Below, one piece after another: positions 41,001 to 52,500 of a stretch of DNA of 64,000 nucleotides. A model generated the notes under the pieces. That model had not been told where the DNA came from and searched no databases. It saw nothing but the letters and a program-made list of their open reading frames with translations. The stretch's first letter is position 1. The number at the start of each line of letters is the position of its first letter. Both the position numbers and the translations under genes were made by a program. Source of the DNA: Anseranas semipalmata (taxonomy: Eukaryota; Chordata; Aves; Anseriformes; Anseranatidae); NCBI GenBank assembly GCA_013399115.1, contig VXAA01001233.1:447563-511562 (forward strand), written 5' to 3'.

Positions 41001-43551
41001 GCCTCAGGAGAGCAGAGCAGAGGGGCAGAATCACCTCTCCTGCCCTGCTGGCCACACTGCTTTTCATGCAGCCAAGCATATGGTTGGCTTTTTGGGCTGC
41101 AAGCGTGCATTGCCAGCTCATGTTGAGCTTCTCCTCAACCAACACCCCCAGGTCCTTCTCCTCAGGGCTGCTCTCAAGGCATTCTCCGCCCAGCCTGTAT
41201 TTGTGCTTGGCATTGCCCTGGCCCAGGTGCAGGACCTTGCACCTGGCCTTGTTGCATGAGGTTCACATGGGCTCACCTCTCAGGCCTGTCTAGGTCCCTC
41301 AGCATGGCATCCCTTCCTTCACCAAATTTTTTCTGAATGTTTTTTTGTAACAAATACAATCGAACTGAGCCCACAAAGCAGTCCTTGTCTTACTGCCTCC
41401 ATATAATTATATACAGTTCTATTTCTGCATAAATTCTGTCTAATGAAAGGACTCATATAATCAATGCATTATGCAAATTGAGGAGCTGTACCATCTGCCT
41501 CCAAAGGACTGAGAGCATCCCATTGATATGTGATGCAGCACTGGGGACAAAATACTTATTAATGCTCTCTGTAAATGTTTTACTTCCGTTACACCAGGAT
41601 AAGAGTAAATAGAGGCCTCCCTCTTTAAACAGAACCATCCAATTACTGAGAGGCTCTTTTGTGCCTGGGTAGGCTACCAGCACAGGAAACATGTGGCTAG
41701 GTGAGTTCAGTTAATGCTCATTAATTTTTCTGCACAGGTACACCATAGAGTGTCATTTCACAACAGATAAAGCTTGTGCTGCTGTGATTTCCCCTCACCA
41801 GCAATTCAATTCTACCCTCTCCTATACAAAAAAAACCCAAACAAACAAACAAACAAAAAAAAACCACTTTTTTTTTTTTCATACTTAATTTTCTGCTATG
41901 TCAGGTCCCTGGATGGCTTACAGGGAGGCTTATACCTGTGTCAGCAGAAGGGGTTAAAATTACAGCAGTACTAATTCAGGGCAACTTGACTTGTCACGAA
42001 ACTACACCCCTGCCCTTGACTGCATTTATAACTGGATTTAAACTCCAGTCACTGCAAATCCCTGGAGATTCACTGAGATCAACTTTAAGGAGCACAAAGT
42101 GGTAGGATCTGAATGCTTCCATGGTAATGTAGCCATGACCAGTATAAAGCAGAGAGCTGATATTATTTCCAGTGGTTCAGATCCAGTGGAAGGTCTTACC
42201 CCGGATGCCTAGGTCAGTCATGATGGATGCAGGAGGTGAGCTTCCCCTTGAGTTATCGGCAGTGATTGTTATCTTGTAGTCCATCTTTGGAGTGATTCTG
42301 GTGTAACTGGTTCGTGTGGTAACATTTGCTTCTATTGCTTTGGAACCCCTGTGGTTTAGTGCTTCAAAGGTCACTGTGTACTGCAGGATTTTTCCTCTTG
42401 CCTCTGACTTGCTCAAAGCCTGCAAAGAAAATGCATTTCTTACTATTTTAGTCTTCTGACAAGAGCAAAGACTGGGAGACAGGAAAAAAAAAAACACATT
42501 GAGTGCACTGCAGAAAACTCTTTGTACCAAACTAGAGCGCCCTGATGGGCTGCCCAAAAAAGTTTCAGAACTGCTCACTAGTTTGGCTTCCCAAAATCTG
42601 TGTGTGTATTGAGACAGCCAGCTGTTCACAGGTTTGCTGCCTCTCTGCAGGATGAGCATGCAATGGCCTATGCGTCTCACAGCTGCAGTACCATGTTCCA
42701 CATGATGAATTTAAGCACAGAAAAGAAAAAAAAAAAAGCCATTCTTCAGCCACTAACAAAGTGACTAGCTCATTCAGGTAATTCAGTAATTGTGAAACCA
42801 ATATTTCATTTACCTAGAAACTAACCTTCCATCGTGAAAGGGATCTTTGTTACACCTATAAACCCTCCTGAACAAGGCTTTAAGGAGAACGCGCCTGCTC
42901 ACTTTTGACTGCAGTTTGTCCATTCATGGTGTGATTCCCAATCAAGCAATAGCCATGGAGCCTTTGCCACACAAGACAATGAACTGCAGCAAATCCTACT
43001 TTCAGAACCTTCTGTGAAGATGGTTGGGATGGTTGTTATTTCCTGGCAATAATGAATCAACGTGTTTTTCTTCCTTTCCAAGAAAGATTAAGTCCAAAGT
43101 AACATTTCCTTGTCTCCTGGGAGCTAGTGATCATAACTAAAAGATCAGAAAGATCACTTGACTAGCTACAGGTTCTCTCACACTACTGCTCCATAGCCTG
43201 CCACCATCAGCCCTTCAAAGAAAAGCCTGTTTTTCTGGAACTCTTCAGATCTTCTGCCTTGTGGCAGATGATGGCTTCAAAGCACCTCCCTAATTCAAAT
43301 GCTCAAGCTACCCAATTTAAGTGAGGAACTTTCACGAAGGTAATCTTTTATCCTCCCTCTTTGTTCTAATACTAAAGAAGTTACTTACAATGACAATGTT
43401 ACTTGCTGGACAATAGCAAATACCAGCTAATCCTCTTAGTAACAAATTAGCAGTTTTTACTTTCTTCTCTTCTAAAAGCTGGAGGAAACATGGCAGTGCT
43501 ATAGGGATTGCTTGGTCAACTTGTTGAGACTGCTTTTTTTCTGTAATACTT

Positions 43552-43584
<33 letters not shown>

Positions 43585-46500
43585 TAAACTAGAGTTCTGT
43601 TGGCCTTAAGTACAGCTATGGCGTTTGAAAGGTAACATAGTTCCAACTATCAGTACAAACCTGAGAATACTATTCACAAATGAACTGGTACTTTTATTAC
43701 TAAAAATATAATCTGTATTCTTCCAAATAACCTGGCTTTATTAACTAGTGTACTGGCTGCAGTTTCCCTTTTCCCCTGTGATTTTGCACATTTGTGTAAC
43801 AGCTGTAACATGTAATTGCCTATTTTGATCTTTCCCTTTGATTTTGCTGTTGCCCAGCCCTGTGACCTGTGCTTTCCACTCCCAAGCTTTATTCTGGCTC
43901 CTTCATTGCTCTTTTTTTGGGAATCCGTGGCATCTAGCCACATTTTTCCAATCTCACCTTTTCGTAGGTCAGCCAGTCCCCCATTCTTCTCTTCCTCCAG
44001 ACCGTAACATGATAGTGTGCTACCCAACAATTTAGTGCTTGCACAAAGATGTTCCCCATTTTGTATGTCTAGTGTTCAGTTGCCAAATGGAGTTCCCCGG
44101 TACCAGTTATGACTCTCAGAAAGAAGGACCCTTGGAATCTCTCCCTCACGAGATTTATTAGCCTTTGCATCTATGTAATGTTAGGTATCTTCATATCTGT
44201 TGCTGTTTTTGTTTGTTTTGAAGCAAAAGTGTAACTGAAGTGAGTTAATTCCCTAATGACAGGGACAAGAGCATACATTTTACCTGAGATGCTCTCTTAA
44301 GGTTACATATCTTTCTTTTTATTTCTTATTTATTTTTCCTGTGTAATTCCAGTTCAGTGAAGCTCTCTAGCTGGCGAACTGCTGACGTTGCAAACAGTAA
44401 TATACCTAGGGACAATGAAACACATAGATTCCTTTTTCTTCAGATTCAAGTCACACTTTTCACAAGGGGAAAAAGAGTATTAACTGCACAACTAGATTTG
44501 TAAAAATGAGCAAGTTTTGATTTTGGTAAAATCTAGAATTTTAATAAAAGCCACAATGAGATAAAGAACTATTTAAATTCAACCACTTCCAATACACGTC
44601 CCTTTGAAGAGTCAATCTATACTGTCATTTGTAACACATATAGCTGTTTTTTCCACTCTGGGTGTCTGAAAGCACTCTTCATACTATCAGTTTCAAAGTT
44701 TCCTACAGTTCCTACGTAGTTAGTTAATTTGTTTGGCTTTTTTTTTTTTTTTCTTTTTTGTCATAACAAAACAAAGAAAAAGGAAGAGGGAAAAAACACT
44801 TTTAAAAATAGGAAAATGTTTGCAGTTTTACAAACACTTAGGCAGTGTCTCAGGACAAATACAGTGTCTGAACCTATTCTGAAAACCTTTTGAAACCCTG
44901 CTGAAACTAAATTGGCAATAGTCTCTTTGGTATTACTGGGAAAATATGAAAAGATATACTGGTAGTACATTGTACTATCTGTGTCTTTTGCTTTGGATCT
45001 GTTTTGAAAACTATAAAAACAACGTATCACACCCATTTTATGAATGATACTACAGGAAGTCTGCTTAGATATAGAAAGTGTTGCCAACTCTCCGTTGCGA
45101 GTTAAATGTCTTAAAGCCACAAAGTCAAATAATTACACGAGAATTTCTGCTTTCACTTATTGTGTGGTACTACTTGTTGTGGAGAGAAGATATAATATTA
45201 ATTGGAAGAATAACTAGAGATTGAAAACTGAAAGTCAAAGAAAATATAAGCTTAAAAAAAATCTTACTGGCTTTGAAAAAAAACCCCGCAACAAACACCC
45301 CATGATCTGAAGATTCCTCTTAAGACCTGATTTCTAAGTGCTGTATTGGTAACACTGCAGAAACTGAGTGACCTAGCACCTAGGATAACACCTTTCTGTA
45401 TCAAGTTCCGCAGAAAGGATGCAACAAGGAGCGTGTGAAGCCAAGTGACACATTTTTATTTATGGCTGGCTGCCTTGCTTCCCTCTGCCATGCTTCCCTC
45501 TGTTACTGTGTCAGTGCTGTTCCTGAGCTCAGAATCTGAAGCGACTTTCCATTTGAGGCATCATCACTTCCTTATAGGGCCTCAGCCATTAGCTTACTGG
45601 AGGCTCTGCTGAGCAGACCCAAACAACCAAATATTTTCCTGCCCCTTCTGTATGAAAATAGTTGCTCTGAGTTTGGCCCGTTTCAGATCTGCAGGTTTAT
45701 TATTAGCCAACTATTTTGCATGTGGCTTGCCCATAGCCTGTTTCACACCCATACAGAAAAACAGTTTCTTTCTGGTACTGCAGTATGACAAGAGATTCAA
45801 CTGACTGTTGACAAAGCACTAACACAGACAGAACAGTTGCAATTGCCCAGACTATATCTAGCTTTTAAAAGTTTTATAGAGTTTGGTTGCCCTAAAGGCC
45901 TATAAAAATAAATCACTTCCTCCATTCTTCATCACTTGTTTTTCATAAAAGAGCAAAAACATCTCTGAAGGGAGTTCGTATCCAAAAGCACACACAGAAG
46001 GTGGGTGCCTATTGAGCACATGGGGCATGGCATCCCCCATTCCTCCAAGAATTTATGTTCTAACAGTATATGGCAGCCATTGCAAAGAACAACAAGGCGG
46101 AGAATGAAGAGAGAAATTCTATTAAATAGAAAAATTAGAAAACTATATTAGAAAATAAATTAGAAAGCCTATAACGTTGTTTTCTGTCCCTTTACATACA
46201 TCATCAGGGACACAGTGTGGAAAGGGGGAAGGGAATGTATATCTTTGAGAGAAAGGTGGTAACTGAGTAATGATACTTCCGCTTTTAACAGATGCTATCT
46301 GCTTTTCACTGATGCAATATGCTGGAAAGTTTTGGGAACTTTTAAAGGGACATTCTAAACAGAAAAGATGTGATTAATCTGCTGGGGTGAGGAAAGTCTT
46401 GGGTAGCAGAGTTATTCTATATCACTGGACAAAGCAATGGTAAAAGCCCTGTGCTCTATTTGGTTTAAGTCCTTTCCGGCAAACACATAGAATAGAGTTC

Positions 46501-49500
46501 CCCCTCCAAAGTTGCTGATTATTACTGTATATGCTTTGGTTTTACTTAAACATCTTACCTTCCAAAAAAGAGAAATGTTCTGCCTTTGGGAGTCCATGTC
46601 CTGCTTTTTGTACCAGACATCTAAGAGACCAGTAGGCACTGGATGTGAAAGCAAAAAAGGGAGCAGAATTAATGACTGTATTTAGAAGCAAACAAGACAT
46701 TGAATAGGCTACATAGGTAAAAATCCTGAAACAACTAAAATTTAAGATTTAAAATCTCTCTGAGGTCATGTAATGTGCTGTAGTCTTTAAAGTATTATTT
46801 TGTATTTTAAGCCTATATTTGCTTTTACAGCTAGAGCACAGCTGCAGTGAGGACTGCCCATACGACTGTAGTCACAAAGAGAACAAACCATATGAGTAAG
46901 AGAGGGTAATGCTCTGCCAGTGACTTTATTTTGCACTCAATAGTCACTGATTTACAAGGAAGCCTATAAATGAAAGTGACAGTATTAATTCTGACCTTTG
47001 CATAAAAGTTGAGGCTAATTAAGGTCCTTGGGGTTGGCTACATCATTTCTAAAGCAACAGACAGATTAAGGTGATAGGAATCTTGTGTACCTGCTCCTTG
47101 CTATCTCCATCTAGGCAATAAATGTCTTTAACAGCTAGTTGGGTAGGACCTTGTCATATGTAGTTTAAAAGCTCTGTTCTTTCCAAGATTCTCCTTATAT
47201 TGACAGAATTAACATTTAGTGCTTAGAATACCAAACAGAATCAAAGCCTCCTTCCAGTCCAGGGAAGATGCTTCCTGAAAACCCTTGACATTTAGACTGC
47301 TTGATACTCACTGAACCCTATAGTTTTGAATAAACCTTCCAAAACAACACTCAAGCAAACTTCTCACTGCAAAAGCTAGTGAACAATGCACTCAAACAGT
47401 TCAGAATCATATAAAGATATTAAAGAAAACCAGTGTGACAAAAGATAATAAAGCTTGGTTCCTCAAGGTCCCTGAACACAATAAACTGATCAAATTGAAG
47501 TAATAATTGCTACTAATAACCTAAGCAACATGCAGCTGATGCACAACCCACCTAGAATGTGACTAGGGCTGTCTGCTATTTGCTAAATTCAAAGACAGAA
47601 AAAATCCTCAATACCAGCAATGTTAAGAACGATTTGTCCTGTATCCACTGGAAATAGTGACTGGAATAGAAGAAAGAAACAGGACCCACAAAAGAAATAA
47701 AATCAGAATGCACTCACTGTAAGCGAGGGAGGAAGGGGCAAGCTCAAAGCAGGAAAAAAATTCACATTGCATCTGTTGGACTCCAGCCCAGATTTTAAGG
47801 TTCATTTCACATGTGAACCATATAAATTAGCTGGAAAAAAATGCGCACTTTAGAACAGTGCTTGCATAAAGCAAGTTTTGTGGCAGGTCAGGCCTGGAAA
47901 AACATGAAAAAAAAAAAGCTTATTAAAAAGGTATACTCTTGAATTTGCTACAGGCCAAACTCTTGTGTAGAACTTCAGCTACTTTGAAGAAGAGCAACCG
48001 TTATGTACCCAGAGCTTGTCCTCTGCAACCTCACCTTGCTAATACTCAGTCTGATGTCAGAAAATATTCTTTGATTAGTTGAAAAGATTCTTGTTTTACA
48101 GCACTGGCTAGGGAAGAGGAGTGATGACCACAAATACCATAGCAACCCAGACTGCATCAAGAAGGTTAAGAAAACTGTTAAGAGGAAGGTGGAGGAGGGA
48201 AGGAAAAGTTCACACCTTCCGCATCAATCAATGCTCCTTACAGAAACTGATGCTGTTAGTAGCATGAGTAATAACTGCAGGAGCCTGAAGATCTTATAGT
48301 AATTCACAAAAAAAAGAGTAATGAAAGCAAAGTCCAAGATGAAAGGAGAGGATGCCAAAGAAGCCAACACATCTTTGTTAAAACACAGACTTCTGAGAAG
48401 CTTTCTTCTTTCATAAGAACTGAAAGTTTTGCAGCATGTGACTTCATGCAGCTCAGTGTGAAGTTGAGCAAGCATATATATGAGCCTGCAGCAAACCGAA
48501 GACCTCTAGTATTAGAACTGGTACAAACTAATAGAATTGTCCTCATGTTTGTGCTGTGTGTTCCCTGGAATCTGCTGTGCAGTCCAACGAAGCAAGAAAC
48601 ACTATTTGCTCACTTTCTAATTCGTAAAGCGATTGCTCTCCGGAATGTGCAGCCAGGTTCTCCTCGGTTAAAGCTATACAAATAACTCCACTGCTTAGTG
48701 GAGGGAGCTACTTGGGAATTCTCCAAATGAAATATTTTCTGTACTTGGAAAAAGATGAATTGGCAAAATTAAACTGTTTTGTTAAAACCTGTCTTGGTTC
48801 TATTGAAGTTGACAGAGCAAGCAGTTTTCTGGCCAATTCATTCAGCTCCTCAGCAAATTGTCCAGTGAGCTCAAGAGCCCAGAGCGTGCTTCCCAAACTT
48901 GAGGTTCCTTAGTGACCGAGGGTCACTTGGCAGTCATCCTGACATTGTATGGGATTGTTGCAGTAATTCAGTAAAATGTTTAGATATGAACCAACAAAAA
49001 CTATTTTCCTTTTCCCAGCTAAGCTGCACAAACTTTCTCTGACTTTTGCAGATGTGTGGGAATGCAGGAGGCTGCTAAGGCTCCAGGCAACATGGAGAAA
49101 ATTGCTCCAACTTCCTCTTTGCTTTCAACAAATGTCAAAATATCCTTCAGAATTTCTCCATGAACTCTTGAAATTCCTGTTTTGTAAGGAACTTGAACAG
49201 TTTAATTTTTTGTTCATGAAAAAAACTGTTCAGTTACAGAAGTTTACTTCTCTGTCGGCTTTGTTTCTAGATTTACAGAGATTCTAACCAGGAGCGAAAA
49301 CCAACCAGCATTTTGAATTCATTAGCTAAAGTTTACACTTCTATGTAAACTTTAGACACGGGCTTAGTGTAACAAATCACATATTGTATTACCTGCTTCT
49401 GGAGTCTTGGTTTGGAATGCACTCCAGTTGCTCCACAGTCCTCTCGCAGGATGCATTTTACAGCTAACTTGAAATTCGTAGTCTGTATGAGGCTCCAGAC

Positions 49501-52500
49501 CATAAAGACTGCATTTCTCACTATTGAAACTTTCAACCTTTAATGAAGATAAAGGACATATTACATTAAACTCACAAGAAAATAAAATTGATAAATTTTC
49601 TGTTCACATATTTTGGTCAACTTCAAGCAATGCGTTTACTTTAGCATTTAAAATAAATACAAAGACTTCCAACTAGCATTAGAGAAGGCACAAGCATTTA
49701 TAAATTGAACACCTGTAGCCATGAGCTACGATGAGCAGATACGACCACATTTTGATAAAGTAGCATTCCAAACATAAGCTCTGATTCTTCAGTGCATCAT
49801 ACTTGACATAAAGGCAACTATTCATGCATGCAAATTTTTACAGGATCAGTGTTTTACCTTCTTTCAGTTTTAGACCAATGATAGAGATTTTGATCAGTAG
49901 GCAATAGATTTTCTTAAATATGATGCTAGAGAACAGAGAGAGGCCAGTTTGGAAAAACTGATTCTAAAAGAAAACAATTATATTAAATGATTCTAAAAGA
50001 AACGATTAAATGATTCTAAAAGAAACAATGACATTAAAGCAACCTCCAAGGATAATAACTTCCTTTATTCTTCAAAAAAGGATTACCATGTTCCAAGTGT
50101 AACTGGTAAGTGGACGGTATCTTACTCTACAGTGCTGCGCTTGTGCTTCATCGTGCCAAAAAAATGTGCAATTTGTCACAGAATTTTCAAATTCCACTAA
50201 AAAGTTTGGAGGATGTGGTTTCACTAGCAGCAAAAACAAAAGCAAGAAAACAGCACTCAGACATGCATCACAACTAGAGGGTTAAATACAAAATAGAATA
50301 ACTAGTTGAGACTGGATGAATACCTCTTCTGACAGGTTTAAATAATAAAGATATAGCACTCAAACTGTTTTCACTTTTTTCTAAATAGCTAGGACTAAGA
50401 GAAAGAAGGTAAGTAATGTATTTACCTATGTCTATTAACATGAACATGAGTGGCTGTGAAACAGCACTTCCTAGTTCATTGGAGGCAGCAACTATGACTG
50501 TGTAAGCAGAGTCAAAATTCAACTTCTTGCTCAGAACCAGCGAGCCAAATTTATTACTCAGATTTTCTTCTGAAAAACGTAAGGTATCACTCCCATCTGA
50601 TAGCCTAGAATAGAAGGAAAAGTCATGGTTAATACTTTTCTGTACACTGTGAAAGTTAAATCCCTGAGTTTGTAGGGGTATAGCTCACATCTCTAAACAA
50701 CTGTGCTGGTTTGGATCTGCTGAGACTGTGACTCTTTGAACAACTTAAATGAAGGTTACCCTTCAAGAGAAGGACCATTTTATTGAAACCAGGTATGGTC
50801 ATCTTCCCCCTTCAAATTCAGATGAAAGATCTACTTTATTCTCTTAAATACACTGTTTACAAGACAGCTTATGTGTAATGTTTACAGTAATTACTCCTCT
50901 ATGTAAATTGGTAGTAAAGGTCTTGTACTGCTTTTTGGTTTTAATTGCAAACAAAAGAAATACTTCTGGACTTCCACTAAGCTGCAAATATTCAAAATAT
51001 CTTTTTAATAGTATAATGGTTACTCAATATTTCTCTATAAATGAACAGAGGTGTTGGCACACAAAAATTTGGGTGGATGATGGGTTTTTGTTTTTGTCTA
51101 CATGAGTTAATCAGCGATTAAATATTTAGTTTATCTGTAGTCTGATGGTCAGATGGCATGGTTTCAAACATGACTTTTCATTCTCAACTTGTCATTCAAC
51201 CCCTTGCACTGGGTAACTCATTTAGCTTCTCTGTGTATTTTCTTCCACCCAAATCAGAGATGATTATATCATGTTGCTTCAGGCTGATCTTTTGTATTTT
51301 ATAATATACTTACCAACTTACTAGCAAGCACTGCTATCTCTGTGTATCACTGCAACACTTACAGGACTCATCCTTCCCTACTCTTCTGTAAATTAACCAT
51401 CTAGTGTTCTTCTGCTAATAGAGCAATGACAGGTTTCTATAAGCTAAGAATGCCACTAATACTTTGGCCAAGAAAAACGGGTAATGGTGAGCCTAGCAGG
51501 GCAAAGAGATGGTCAACATATAGTACCTCATGAAATAAAGGGGTAGTAGTTCAGTCTATCCAGCTATTGCAAGCGTCAAAATGAATTCTTTCTACCCCCA
51601 CGCTTGCTTGAATAGAGTTTTTTTACAAGGTTCCTGCTACCTCCTATTCACCGTGTTTCTATAAATCAAAGATCTAACACTACCTCGATGGGCTATAGAA
51701 AACCTTTGTTCCTTCCTCACAGTTTGATGAAGTCTCCACAATCTTCTTCAGGAATGGCTCAGCAAAATCAAAGGGAGCAACAACACTGTTGGTTCTTTAA
51801 TAGGACGCAAAAATAGATTTCTGAGGAATGGTTCCTCTCCATCTCCTTAGCTAAACTCTGAGACAGAGTGAAAAGCTCAGACACGAGGTTTTCTGGTGCA
51901 GGCATTGCTAATCACATAATCACTAAATAGAGAAAATCCACTATGGGAAAACAGCAGGTTTAAGCAGACATTTTAAGACCATTTCCACTATTAAACTTCC
52001 CTTTCCCCTAAGGGAGCCATGTCTTGGCATATTCTCTTTACCCACTTAACCCAGACGTGACTAAACTACTTCTGTGCAGCACACACAAATGTAAACAGAA
52101 AAGTATTTTTTTTAACAACTGCTACAGTTGGCTTTTGTGACCATGGCAGCCTTGGACTGACCTACTCATAAAGCAACTCGTGTGATTTGATAAAAAGAGT
52201 GTATCTGTAACAAACAGTGTAAAAATAAAATAATAAAAAAAAGAATTCTAAGGTATTATTATAGATATTAAAGAACCTACTTCCCTGTGTTACTTACTGT
52301 ATGACATATGTAGTGTTTATGTATGTAAGCCTTCCTTTATCCCAGGTGCAGGTAGGATTGCCATCTGTCCCATACTGGATACATGACACATTTCTTGGCT
52401 GATCTGGAGGATCTTAAACAGATATTCTTATCAGTTTCTTTCTTAAAAATGTTGAGAGGAGACATATGAAGTAATGCTAGTTTTTTTGTTTTGTTTTGTT

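Larger units (their letters stand above)
40036..42199 (-). other. IL12RB2: IL12RB2 intron carrying a CR1 element
   Basis: The intron contains a CR1 fragment of about 850 bases (40472-41318) and a CAAA/T-run simple repeat at 41828-41879. Nothing else was recognised. Confidence 0.8.
42420..46558 (-). other. IL12RB2: IL12RB2 intron (4.1 kb)
   Basis: The intron holds an A run near 42485-42495, a TTG microsatellite at 43551-43584 and a T run at 44738-44759. A 118-codon minus-strand frame at 43674-44030 has no acceptor or donor that fits. No transposon was recognised. Confidence 0.7.

Noticed and set aside
40720..41145. Minus-strand 141-codon frame with clear protein similarity
   Set aside because: It is the tail of the CR1 retroposon ORF2, not a host gene.
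43674..44030. 118-codon minus-strand frame in an IL12RB2 intron
   Set aside because: No suitable acceptor or donor and no counterpart in the receptor family; the surrounding exons join without it.
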